Below, in pieces: positions 33,872-40,839 of a stretch of 46,085 nucleotides of DNA (the stretch's first letter is position 1; each line of letters begins with the position of its first letter). The notes below the pieces were generated by a model, which ran no database searches, was not told the origin of the DNA, and worked only from the letters and a program-made list of their open reading frames with translations. Source of the stretch: a virus. The DNA is taken from the IMG/VR virus record IMGVR_UViG_3300046006_003504, positions 1 to 46,085 of that record. The stretch is one strand, 5' to 3'. Made by a program: the position numbers and the translations under genes.

Positions 33872-34549
33872 ATGGAATGGAATTTATCAAAGAATAATAT
33901 CATTGTTCGATTTCCTCCTCTTGCCGGTGGAAAATTTTTAATTGGACTTTTAAGTTTTTATAAATCTTTCATGTATCCGGTTCCCTTGGTATATAACAGA
34001 GAACTAATTCAATCGCCCGATCCAGCGACTATCAAAGAGCTATCTTATTTTTATATACCGATATCTGTCCCCCCTAAAGAAGTTAGGGGCTATTGGAAAC
34101 GATACGAGGTTTATATGTATGGGTTTTGGAGATTTACAATTAGTGATCTCATAGGAGATAATCCACAACCGATCGAAGCTACTAACATGCTCATTCACAA
34201 TAAAGTAAATGATATTTTACAAGAATACCGGTGTTTCCACGTAGTTCATGAAAGCACTCATGACCAGCTGTTGTCTATAATGCCTAATGCAACAATTATA
34301 AACTTAATAGATTATGATCTTATTCAACAAGTATCATCGAAGTTTAAAAAGATTCACCAGAACAGCAACAGAGATATCAGTAAACTGCAATCAGATAACA
34401 ATGTTATCAACTTCAGTATGAAGAACATTTTTAATAAAGATAAATTTCTTTCAGAAGTTAACGACCTTGCATATTCAATTTCCGGAAACAATTCTGTTCA
34501 TCCGGGAATTTACAATTACTACGACAAATATAAAGAGGTTCATTTATGA
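33872..34549 (+). CDS. P-loop-like hypothetical protein (family member 1)
   Basis: The first 25 residues (IIVRFPPLAGGKFLIGLLSFY) form a strand, glycine-rich loop and helix shared in pattern with the proteins at 35064 and 35735. This could be a sulfotransferase-like 5' loop, but no second motif is clear. I prefer ATG 33872 (225 aa) over ATG 33857 since GGGGGA lies 5 nt upstream of it. Confidence 0.5.
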   Translation: MEWNLSKNNIIVRFPPLAGGKFLIGLLSFYKSFMYPVPLVYNRELIQSPDPATIKELSYFYIPISVPPKEVRGYWKRYEVYMYGFWRFTISDLIGDNPQPIEATNMLIHNKVNDILQEYRCFHVVHESTHDQLLSIMPNATIINLIDYDLIQQVSSKFKKIHQNSNRDISKLQSDNNVINFSMKNIFNKDKFLSEVNDLAYSISGNNSVHPGIYNYYDKYKEVHL

Positions 34550-35076
34550 CAGTAAATCAAAAATATTTAAATTACTACTTTGGAACCATTTGGCACAAAA
34601 ACAGTAACCCGATATCTAAATTTGAAAAATCAGGAATAACATTAGTTGATAAAATTAATGCCAATGATCGAGTTATTGATGTAGGATGTGGAACGAATCC
34701 ATTTAAAGGATTAATCAATAATTTAGTCGGAGTTGATCCTGCATTTGATCAGGCTGATGTGAAATGCGGTATTGACGAGTTTGAAACTGATCAAACGTTT
34801 GATGTTGCACTGTGTTTAGGAAGTATCAATTTTGGTGATGTAAATGATGTCGAAAGGCAGATTGCTAAGGTGGTTAGCTTACTAAAACCTACAGCAAGAA
34901 TATATTGGAGATGTAATCCCGGGCAACAAGACCATCCTAGTAAAGAATGTGAACTAATTAATTTTTACCCCTGGTCGTTTAGTGAACATATTAGGTTATC
35001 GGATAAATTTGGATTTAAACTAATGGAATGCAGTTGGGAAAATAATCGTAGAATCTACGCAGAATGGAAGCGATAA
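34546..35076 (+). CDS. class I SAM-dependent methyltransferase
   Basis: DVGCGTNP at 45-52 is motif I, LVGVDPAFD motif II and FDVALCLGSINFG motif post-I. At 176 aa it is a small methyltransferase of the Methyltransf_11/25 type. ATGA overlaps link it to both neighbours in the rightward operon. Confidence 0.8.
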   Translation: MTVNQKYLNYYFGTIWHKNSNPISKFEKSGITLVDKINANDRVIDVGCGTNPFKGLINNLVGVDPAFDQADVKCGIDEFETDQTFDVALCLGSINFGDVNDVERQIAKVVSLLKPTARIYWRCNPGQQDHPSKECELINFYPWSFSEHIRLSDKFGFKLMECSWENNRRIYAEWKR

Positions 35077-35753
35077 AGACTTTACTAGATTCAGATACTG
35101 ATACTACTATTATATATCAGGGGGGGTCGGGTGGATTCTTTCTTTATTACCTATTGTTGTTATCGGAAAAATATGTATCGGGTGAAACCGATATACAACA
35201 ATCTAACGATATAGTATCTACAGTGAAGCAGAAAATACTAGAACAGTTTCCCAATAGTCTTAAAGACAATCGAAGCCAGTGGAAGGTTAAAGAATTCTGG
35301 CCAAACAACAATAGTATTAAAAATCAATCGTTCTCTAAGAAAAAATTATTTTTAATTTGCAATCCCTTGTTTAACGAAGGTAGTATTTTAGATAATTTAA
35401 AAATATCTATAGGCACTAGGAAGGTGCTTTTATACACTGACCTTGACATACAACTAAGAATGGCGTATGAAAAGAATGCATACTGGTTTACTGAGATTAG
35501 CAGGAAAAAATTTAATGCTCCTACAACAAATTATGCATATTTGAAACAGATAAAGTTAAATTATAAGATATTTCGTGAGAAGAAAGTCGATCCTAAGGTC
35601 AGCGATATAGTAACATTATATAATCCTAATATATTAATTGATCTAAAAGAGTTAATAGAATATAGTAATTTTAATTCAGACCAAAAAGAATTTGTGCATT
35701 ATTGGACAAGTTTGCAATCAAACAAAATAAAACAATGCTTACAAATATTATAG
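35064..35753 (+). CDS. P-loop-like hypothetical protein (family member 2)
   Basis: The N-terminal TTIIYQGGSGGFFLYYLLLL repeats the strand, glycine loop and helix pattern of its two relatives. The 229-aa protein has a basic C terminus. No recognised family. It overlaps the methyltransferase by 13 nt and the next relative by 19 nt. Confidence 0.5.
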   Translation: MEAIKTLLDSDTDTTIIYQGGSGGFFLYYLLLLSEKYVSGETDIQQSNDIVSTVKQKILEQFPNSLKDNRSQWKVKEFWPNNNSIKNQSFSKKKLFLICNPLFNEGSILDNLKISIGTRKVLLYTDLDIQLRMAYEKNAYWFTEISRKKFNAPTTNYAYLKQIKLNYKIFREKKVDPKVSDIVTLYNPNILIDLKELIEYSNFNSDQKEFVHYWTSLQSNKIKQCLQIL

Positions 35754-36373
35754 TATATAATCCAGGATATGCAGGCAATTTTTTAATTAGATTGTTTAGT
35801 CTCGGAACTGATATAGTTCCGCAGATGCCTACTAATGTAATACAAGATAATATACCTTACTATTCAATTGATCAAAGACTAAGTTTATATTCATTCTCCA
35901 AGGTTCGAGAACATCATTTAAATTGGCAAAAGCTTCATAGAGAATGGATAGATTTCCAGCAATACGAAAATATAAAGAATTTGTTAGTTGATTGCAATTA
36001 TACTCATATTATGTTTGCAATGCACGCCCCTGAACTAGAATTGTATTTTCCGATTATAAAAACAATTCAAGACGTAAGATATTTTTATGTAGATTTAGAT
36101 TTAGAAAAATACGGAAGCTGGATTAATTCTTCACAACAAGATTTGAATTTTAAATATAGAGTAGATGAGATTCTTAAGTATAAGTTATTATTGGATAAAT
36201 CAACTCCTGATCAACGTATAAATCTAACTGCAATGCTCAACTCGAAAGATGAGTTTTTACAAGAGTATCGAAGAGTTTGTGCAATAATGAATATTACTCC
36301 CATAGAAGAACCGGCAATGTCTCTTTATGACGGATGGTATAATACTAGAGTAGCTTATTACATAAAAATTTAA
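35735..36373 (+). CDS. P-loop-like hypothetical protein (family member 3)
   Basis: MLTNIIVYNPGYAGNFLIRL shows the same N-terminal pattern as the previous two. The ATG at 35735 (212 aa) is chosen over an upstream TTG. A later FYVDLDLEKYGSW segment is acidic. The function is unknown. It ends 6 nt from the convergent PP-loop gene. Confidence 0.5.
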   Translation: MLTNIIVYNPGYAGNFLIRLFSLGTDIVPQMPTNVIQDNIPYYSIDQRLSLYSFSKVREHHLNWQKLHREWIDFQQYENIKNLLVDCNYTHIMFAMHAPELELYFPIIKTIQDVRYFYVDLDLEKYGSWINSSQQDLNFKYRVDEILKYKLLLDKSTPDQRINLTAMLNSKDEFLQEYRRVCAIMNITPIEEPAMSLYDGWYNTRVAYYIKI

Positions 36374-36379
36374 TTCCGT

Positions 36380-37489
36380 CTAATTTACGTGTATAATTTT
36401 ACCTAATTTATATAATTTTGTAGTTATTGGTTTAACCGAATAAAAATTATTTTTACTACTAAATAGGTCTTTGGTTAACGAATCAGTTTTTAACAAAACT
36501 AACCCTCTGATATAATTCATTATAAATTTTTCTCTATTGCGAAAACTTTCGTAAAATAAATTACAATCGCGTCCTGAATATTCAAGGTTAGATCCGCTGT
36601 TAGGTAGTATCAATTTAGAGTTTCTGTTTATTTTTTTTTGGATTTCACTTTTTGCTAAATCCCCATACCTACCACACCCTAAGATACTGTATTCAAGTGA
36701 ATCAAATTTGTTAGCATTCCAAATTTCTTGATAAAAGTCTAAAGGCTTATTTTGCTCTATTGATAATCCTTTAATATACTTTGCCAACATATAACTTTGT
36801 TTAATATGTAGCTCGGGGAATTCTCCGCTTATAAAAAAAGGATGCACTCTAATATCAGATAAGTTGTGCCAAGTTTGATCGTCCTGAAAACTATAAAAAG
36901 TATCGTCTTGTATGACAAGTCTGGGTTTATCATGGCCGGTTACATAAATGTAATCTTGATCCAATCCCCAATCATAGGATTCATTTTTTTCTATTGATAA
37001 CTCTTCAGGTAGGCCAACTCCAAATTGTAATCTTTGATTTGTTTTCCAAACCCAGTCTGTCGTATCATATAATGAGATATATTGATTTTTAGTTCCTACT
37101 GTTTTAAATACTTTAAAATTATGCAGAGCGGCTTCTTTGTATATAAAATCTAGGGCGTCGACATACATTAAATCTTCCAACCCCTCATTAGATTTAACTC
37201 TAATATGAGCGGCAGCTATTGGTATATTATTTCTCTTAAAAACTTCATAGACCGTATATGAATCGGTGCCGCCACTAAATCCTAATACTATAGGTTTCTT
37301 TTTATTGGCAAGTTGTCTAGCACGAATGTCCAGCATTGCGTCCCACGACATGTTAGGTTCGACATTCCAATTTGCGTTATCAAATTCTTGTTCGTATAAA
37401 TTAAAATGAATGGGATTGCCCGTTTTTTTAGAATTAGCAAATGCCAAATATTTGTTAGTGAATATTTCTGTTCCGACAACGTAGTTCAT
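36380..37489 (-). CDS. PP-loop ATPase, asparagine-synthetase-like
   Basis: FSGGTDS (71-77) is the PP-loop. The 369-aa protein has no glutaminase domain at its N terminus, only a short 50-residue beta region. It may adenylate a carboxylate for amide formation with a free amine. It is larger than and unlike the 9107 protein outside the ATP site. It overlaps the Bug-like gene upstream by 4 nt. Confidence 0.72.
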   Translation of the reverse strand: MNYVVGTEIFTNKYLAFANSKKTGNPIHFNLYEQEFDNANWNVEPNMSWDAMLDIRARQLANKKKPIVLGFSGGTDSYTVYEVFKRNNIPIAAAHIRVKSNEGLEDLMYVDALDFIYKEAALHNFKVFKTVGTKNQYISLYDTTDWVWKTNQRLQFGVGLPEELSIEKNESYDWGLDQDYIYVTGHDKPRLVIQDDTFYSFQDDQTWHNLSDIRVHPFFISGEFPELHIKQSYMLAKYIKGLSIEQNKPLDFYQEIWNANKFDSLEYSILGCGRYGDLAKSEIQKKINRNSKLILPNSGSNLEYSGRDCNLFYESFRNREKFIMNYIRGLVLLKTDSLTKDLFSSKNNFYSVKPITTKLYKLGKIIHVN

Positions 37490-38382
37490 TTTACTTTTTC
37501 TAAAAGTTTTCTAAAATTTTCGTAGTGCAAATTAGATTGTTGAATTGTTCCAGGTAGGGGAAACTGCGCCATTTTTCTGGCTTTTTCTGCTACCTCTGCG
37601 TTGGTTATGATAGGCTGTAATCTGCGATTGAATTCTACTAGGTCAGCCATATTTGTTTTTGATTTAAATGCAATTAGAGAAATCGGAAACGCCGGAATTG
37701 ATGCTGCCACTGGAAATCGTTTCGATAAATCTGGGCCCATGATTGTTTTATCGCCATTGATAAATCCTAGACTTTTCAGTTGTCCAGATCTAACATGCTC
37801 TTCAAAACTACCACTGGACAAATATATATCGAGACTGCCGTCTTTTAATTGAGAAAAAGAATCCAAGGCCGCTTTATATAAAATCCAATTAACATCTAAA
37901 CCAGGAAATTTTTTAAAGACTTGTTCGGCAATTGCTTTACTAACTGGACTATGATGTCCTACGTTGATTGTCTTTTTTGATTCTAACATCTTAGGCAGAT
38001 CAGAATAAGGATTCTTATCCCCTGTATAAAAACTCAACGGTCCCTGAAACAATGTTGCCATAGCGGTTAGGTCAGAATATACTGACTCGTGGCCTGGAAA
38101 TTTAGAGTTATTAAAAACCAAGTCAGATGGACTACCACATACTAATGAAAAATTAGAATCCTGTGATGCAGCCAGTAGGGCAATATGTCCTTCAGCCCCT
38201 GGCTTGATCATCCAGTTAACTGAAGTGTTGTATTGCTTTTCATACATATCCATTACCAATCTGCAAGAGTCAGTTTTTGCTCCGGATATTGCTGAAGAAT
38301 ACACATTAATCATTTTAGGTAACTCTGCATACGTAGTTGAACATACTAGCCCCAATAACACCAACAATAATTTAAATTTCAT
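37486..38382 (-). CDS. divergent Bug/TctC-like periplasmic binding protein
   Basis: A signal peptide covers residues 1-19 (MKFKLLLVLLGLVCSTTYA). The rest (298 aa in all) has the layout of a Bug protein with KPGAEGHIA and SPSDLVF near the binding-cleft positions, but the hallmark GFAPGSG is not kept. ATG 38382 is set by a TAAATA box 5 nt upstream. It pairs with the PP-loop gene in one leftward operon, an unusual combination. Confidence 0.7.
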   Translation of the reverse strand: MKFKLLLVLLGLVCSTTYAELPKMINVYSSAISGAKTDSCRLVMDMYEKQYNTSVNWMIKPGAEGHIALLAASQDSNFSLVCGSPSDLVFNNSKFPGHESVYSDLTAMATLFQGPLSFYTGDKNPYSDLPKMLESKKTINVGHHSPVSKAIAEQVFKKFPGLDVNWILYKAALDSFSQLKDGSLDIYLSSGSFEEHVRSGQLKSLGFINGDKTIMGPDLSKRFPVAASIPAFPISLIAFKSKTNMADLVEFNRRLQPIITNAEVAEKARKMAQFPLPGTIQQSNLHYENFRKLLEKVK

Positions 38383-38387
38383 GCACT

Positions 38388-38393
38388 TATTTA
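38388..38393 (-). promoter_or_regulatory. late-type TAAATA box, 5 nt before ATG 38382
   Basis: It lies between the tRNA-operon terminator and the Bug-like gene, so this late unit is insulated from the tRNA transcripts. Confidence 0.6.
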
Positions 38394-38413
38394 TCGAGCG
38401 AAATTTTAGTCGT

Positions 38414-38453
38414 AAAAAAACCTCACCGTGCAATTATATTGCAGTGGGCAAGG
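38414..38453 (-). terminator. rho-independent terminator at the end of the tRNA array
   Basis: On the minus strand an interrupted stem (outer CCTTGCC/GGTGAGG, inner TGCAAT/ATTGCA) is followed by seven T. It lies 11 nt after the last tRNA gene. Confidence 0.85.
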
Positions 38454-38463
38454 CCGTGTTGGT

Positions 38464-38537
38464 TGCGGGGGAAGGATTCGCACCTCCGATCTCCAGCTTA
38501 TGAGACTGGCGGGGACGACTAGACTCCCCTACCCCGC
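38464..38537 (-). tRNA. tRNA-Met (CAT), elongator-type or Ile2
   Basis: CAT anticodon in loop CTCATAA with CCAGT/GCTGG stem; acceptor GCGGGGT/CCCCCGC with one mismatch; no encoded CCA. The initiator hallmarks (C1-A72, three G-C pairs above the loop) are absent. Confidence 0.75.
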
Positions 38538-38542
38538 GATAA

Positions 38543-38695
38543 TCAACTTGGAATAATATGCGGAATATACGGCACTGCTCTAGGACCACCATATAGTTGT
38601 TCAAAAAGTTTTTTAGCCTCTTGCGGTGTATCCGCATAGATGCGCTTCTTTTCTTCACCTTGTGGTGTTCTTACAGTTGTCTCATACATTGGCAT
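38543..38695 (-). CDS. 50-aa small protein between tRNA genes
   Basis: This short gene, rich in Lys and Pro, has AAGGAAT before its ATG. Its sequence (a TTVRTPQGEEKKRIYADTP stretch, then an aromatic GGPRAVPY segment) is that of a small folded domain. It is inserted between the tRNA-Met and tRNA-Pro genes. The function is unknown. Confidence 0.65.
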   Translation of the reverse strand: MPMYETTVRTPQGEEKKRIYADTPQEAKKLFEQLYGGPRAVPYIPHIIPS

Positions 38696-38710
38696 ACTAT
38701 ATTCCTTAAA

Positions 38711-38789
38711 TGGTCTCGGAAGTGGGATTCGAACTCACGATCTCCTGCTCCCAAAGCAGGCGCTTTAAGCCGGACTAAGCTACACCGAG
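38711..38789 (-). tRNA. tRNA-Pro (TGG), copy 1
   Basis: TGG anticodon in loop TTTGGGA with CCTGC/GCAGG stem; acceptor C1-G72; CCA is encoded. A second Pro(TGG) lies at 45401. Confidence 0.9.
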
Positions 38790-38798
38790 AAACAAAAC

Positions 38799-38874
38799 TG
38801 GTACCTGGGACTGGACTCGAACCAGTATCGCTCTCCGTGTAAAGGAGACGTATAACCTCTCTACGCACCCAGGC
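38799..38874 (-). tRNA. tRNA-Val (TAC)
   Basis: TAC in loop TTTACAC, stem TCTCC/GGAGA; acceptor GCCTGGG/CCCAGGT; A73 and encoded CCA. Confidence 0.9.
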
Positions 38875-38881
38875 AAAAATA

Positions 38882-38955
38882 TGGAGCGGGGTAGGAGAAT
38901 CGAACTCCTCGCTTTAGCTTGGAAGGCTAAGGTATTACCACTATACGAACCCCGC
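38882..38955 (-). tRNA. tRNA-Gly (TCC), copy 1
   Basis: TCC in loop CTTCCAA, stem TTAGC/GCTAA; acceptor GCGGGGT/ACCCCGC; T73 and encoded CCA. Hairpin element A abuts its 5' end. Confidence 0.92.
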
Positions 38956-39073
38956 ACACTTTATTGAAACACACTGTCGGCGTAGCAAAATCCACCTTGC
39001 CCACATTACTCCGTTCTGGATAGATTACTCTACTGGATTCCAGACAAACTCCTAATGTGCTTCAATAAAGTGT
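38956..39073 (-). repeat. inter-tRNA hairpin element A
   Basis: An 18-bp imperfect (one G-U) inverted repeat, 38956-38973 with 39056-39073, whose base abuts the 5' end of tRNA-Gly exactly. The enclosed 82 nt folds further: TCTGGA/TCCAGA around TAGA-GTAA-TCTA, a possible GNRA-like tetraloop. Unlike elements B-D there is no tRNA CCA directly on its upstream side. Confidence 0.75.
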
Positions 39074-39344
39074 CTAGCTACTCACACCACATGAGCCCCA
39101 AACTGGTCTGTTACTACGTCCATAACATTTATTCTTTTGGAATGGCGTTATACCACACCCTAGGCAGTTTTCAGTATCCCCCAACAGGGACTGTAAGGTC
39201 AGGTCCTAGTGTACCCCCTGTTCTATCGTTTCAGGGACGCTATTTCGTTACGTAGAAATAGTAAGACGGGTTTTCAACAGGTTAATACTAGTTTAAAGTC
39301 CTAGCAGACAGCCATTGATTTGATCGCTGTAATTAACCTAAAAC
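39074..39344 (-). ncRNA. structured non-coding region between tRNA-Thr and element A
   Basis: No gene or tRNA signature is visible in these 271 nt. It has several perfect hairpins: aggttaat/attaacct (39279-39286 with 39332-39339) enclosing two smaller ones, ctatttc/gaaatag (39240-39246 with 39255-39261) and aacaggg/ccctgtt (39183-39189 with 39216-39222). It would be cut out of the tRNA precursor. Whether it functions is unknown; the family is not recognised and it does not match tmRNA. Confidence 0.4.
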
Positions 39345-39420
39345 TGGTGCCGGTTGTCGGAATCGAACTGACCACATCCGCCTTACAAGAGCGGCGCTCT
39401 ACCAAATGAGCTAAACCGGC
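39345..39420 (-). tRNA. tRNA-Thr (TGT)
   Basis: TGT in loop CTTGTAA, stem CCGCT/GGCGG; acceptor GCCGGTT/AACCGGC; A73 and encoded CCA. Confidence 0.92.
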
Positions 39421-39430
39421 AATAATCTAT

Positions 39431-39700
39431 TTAACCACCTTGTGTGGTATCTTTAACTTCTGAATCTTTACGCATTTCTTCTTCCATCCATGCCGACTGT
39501 GCGTGTCGGAATGCTTGTTCCGTTAGTCCATGCCAACCGATACAATCACCAGTCGGACTACGGCCGCACCCGCAGGTGCCTTTTTGCATGTCTTCAACTC
39601 GAGGAGTCATTTCTTTTTTCTTTCCAAAAATTGCATCGTAGTTATCAGCGAATGTAGCTTGGCTAACACTATATGGTCTAGGTCTGCTACCTTTGCTCAT
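39431..39700 (-). CDS. small protein with CDGSH-like Cys/His motif
   Basis: The 89-aa protein contains CGCGRSPTGDCIGWH, i.e. C-x-C-x2-S-x4-C-x-G-x-H. CDGSH iron-sulfur proteins use C-x-C-x2-(S/T)-x3-P-x-C-D-G-(S/A/T)-H, so this is one residue shorter and lacks the Asp. It may bind zinc or a 2Fe-2S cluster. It begins within the stop of the omega-like gene (TAATG), so the two are coupled. Confidence 0.6.
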   Translation of the reverse strand: MSKGSRPRPYSVSQATFADNYDAIFGKKKEMTPRVEDMQKGTCGCGRSPTGDCIGWHGLTEQAFRHAQSAWMEEEMRKDSEVKDTTQGG

Positions 39701-39930
39701 TATCTAACTCTCTTCAAATAATCTCGCCCAATAAAACCTGCTTCAATTTCCTTTAGTGCAGTAACGTTGATGCTGTTGGTTCCTTGAACATTTTTAGCAT
39801 AACCGCGGCGAAGTTCTCTAGCTCGAACAGTGGCAACTAAAACTAAATCGAATCTGTTACCAATGTTCTCGACACACTTGTCTGTGTCAATATTCTGTGG
39901 GCTGTAAGGTGTTTTAATTACTTTGATCAT
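39700..39930 (-). CDS. rpoZ-like: RNA polymerase omega subunit (RpoZ) homologue
   Basis: The 76-aa sequence contains ENIGNRFDLVLVATVRARE and ALKEIEAGFI, which match the conserved core of bacterial omega (VEKIGNRFDLVLVAARRAR and ALREIEEGLI in E. coli). Omega wraps the C terminus of beta prime and helps assembly, and it mediates part of ppGpp binding. A phage copy could replace host omega in RNA polymerase and alter promoter use or stringent control. It is coupled to the small gene upstream (ATGA) and the CDGSH-like gene downstream. Confidence 0.88.
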   Translation of the reverse strand: MIKVIKTPYSPQNIDTDKCVENIGNRFDLVLVATVRARELRRGYAKNVQGTNSINVTALKEIEAGFIGRDYLKRVR

Positions 39931-40088
39931 TGTTTTTCTTTCTTGAAAGATCTAGTCTGATCTTCTAAAATTTGAACATAACTACGGATAAGTCCGCCAC
40001 GTTGATGTGCATTAATATAACTGGACGCCAAAATCTTAACACTTTTGGGAACTTTTACCGCTTTCGAATCATAGCCTCTACAAGTCAT
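39927..40088 (-). CDS. 53-aa basic protein upstream of the omega homologue
   Basis: A small basic protein, start fixed by AAGGAA before ATG 40088 (a longer upstream frame runs through tRNA-Ala and is not coding). Helical and Lys/Arg-rich (KAVKVPKSVKILASSYIN). Its stop overlaps the omega-like ATG. It could be an RNA polymerase or nucleic-acid-binding partner; that is only from context. Confidence 0.6.
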   Translation of the reverse strand: MTCRGYDSKAVKVPKSVKILASSYINAHQRGGLIRSYVQILEDQTRSFKKEKQ

Positions 40089-40111
40089 TGTATTTTCCTT
40101 ATTAAAAACTT

Positions 40112-40187
40112 TGGTGGAGGTGACAGGGATCGAACCTGCGACATTTTGGTTGCAAACCAAACGCTCTCCCAACTGAGCTACACCCCC
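40112..40187 (-). tRNA. tRNA-Ala (TGC)
   Basis: TGC in loop TTTGCAA, stem TTTGG/CCAAA. The acceptor has the G3-U70 pair that identifies alanine; A73 and encoded CCA. Confidence 0.95.
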
Positions 40188-40269
40188 ATATTAAAGCACA
40201 TTTAAACAGTCCTTCAACGTTAGTCGCTATCTCCCTTACTATCGGGCGGATCTGTATGTGCTTTAATAT
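40188..40269 (-). repeat. inter-tRNA hairpin element B
   Basis: A perfect 14-bp inverted repeat (40188-40201 with 40256-40269) that fills the whole gap between tRNA-Leu and tRNA-Ala. The last A of the Leu CCA is the first base of the stem, and the stem ends at the base before Ala G1. A further ACAG/CTGT pairing extends the helix after a TTAA bulge. Confidence 0.85.
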
Positions 40270-40353
40270 GGTGCCCCAAGCGAGACTCGAACTCGCATGC
40301 CTTTCGGCGCCGGCTTCTAAGACCGGGATGTCTACCAATTCCACCATCGGGGC
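40269..40353 (-). tRNA. tRNA-Leu (TAG), type II
   Basis: TAG in loop CTTAGAA, stem CCGGT/GCCGG; long variable arm (CGCCGAAAGGCATG); acceptor GCCCCGA/TTGGGGC; A73 and encoded CCA. It lies just behind the promoter at 40411. Confidence 0.93.
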
Positions 40354-40410
40354 AATATGCTTCAAAAACTTTTTAAGGAACGTTGCTAACAGTTGTTAGC
40401 GTATGTGTTT

Positions 40411-40439
40411 ATTATACAGGGTATTTAACAGTTTGTCAA
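40411..40439 (-). promoter_or_regulatory. consensus sigma70 promoter inside the tRNA array
   Basis: -35 TTGACA (40434-40439), 17-nt spacer, -10 TATAAT (40411-40416). The initial transcript would fold a hairpin GCTAAC/GTTAGC (40385-40400) before tRNA-Leu. The promoter at 42095 has an equivalent start hairpin. Confidence 0.88.
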
Positions 40440-40560
40440 CTGATATTTAAAATAATTTGTTAAAGTAGTGTCACCATCGTTATTGACACCATTCACTCGA
40501 TTGCACTAGTCCGGACGAGACTCGGTAAGCCACTTGGGATACTTGACAAAGGTGCTCCGC
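40440..40560. other. intergenic stretch between promoter 40411 and the T-arm-like remnant
   Basis: No gene is visible. The minus strand has a weak hairpin GTGTCA/TGACAC (about 40478-40499), followed by T-rich sequence, that might attenuate or terminate the upstream transcript just before the next promoter. Confidence 0.3.
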
Positions 40561-40564
40561 TGCG

Positions 40565-40655
40565 TTTACGGGACTCGAACCCGTCCTTCTTTAACATTAG
40601 TCGGCCCTTCGAAGAAGCCTTCTAACGAGTCTTTCTCTTGCTAACACTCTAACAA
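40565..40655 (-). pseudogene. tRNA-like remnant with intact T-arm
   Basis: A perfect T-arm (ACGGG-TTCGAGT-CCCGT) and an anticodon-like stem loop GGCTT-CTTCGAA-GGGCC (anticodon TCG) are present, but no acceptor partner for AAACGCA and no CCA are found. I read it as a decayed or non-standard tRNA. Boundaries are approximate. Confidence 0.4.
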
Positions 40656-40659
40656 AACT

Positions 40660-40738
40660 TGGTGGAAAGTAGTGGAGTTGAACCACTGCCCGGCTTGAGT
40701 TACAAACCGCTGTCTCCCGTATGTGACAGTCACTTCCC
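40660..40738 (-). tRNA. tRNA with unusual anticodon arm (AAC, or TGT if the loop is interrupted)
   Basis: The acceptor GGGAAGT/ACTTTCC with G3-U70, T-arm AGTGG/CCACT, A73 and CCA are good. The arm folds as CGGTTT/AAGCCG around GTAACTC, giving AAC with T37, odd for bacteria. Alternatively, TTTGTAA with a CTCAAG insertion gives TGT (Thr). Confidence 0.5.
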
Positions 40739-40755
40739 ATAAACTAAAAAACTTT

Positions 40756-40832
<77 letters not shown>

Positions 40833-40839
40833 TTACTCT

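Noticed and set aside
38464-38537. Initiator tRNA-fMet
   Set aside because: C1-A72 mismatch and the three G-C pairs of the initiator anticodon stem are absent.
39074-39344. tmRNA or RNase P RNA in the tRNA array
   Set aside because: No tRNA-like ends, no tag-peptide frame and no conserved P RNA core could be found; only short stems.
40112-40187. tRNA-Cys (GCA) reading of this gene
   Set aside because: Correct reading of the loop is TTTGCAA (anticodon TGC) and the G3-U70 pair is the alanine identity element.
40188-40269. CRISPR repeat, hammerhead ribozyme or group I intron in the inter-tRNA hairpins
   Set aside because: Stems are not repeated in sequence, no CUGAUGA/GAAA hammerhead core is seen and the size is far too small for group I introns.
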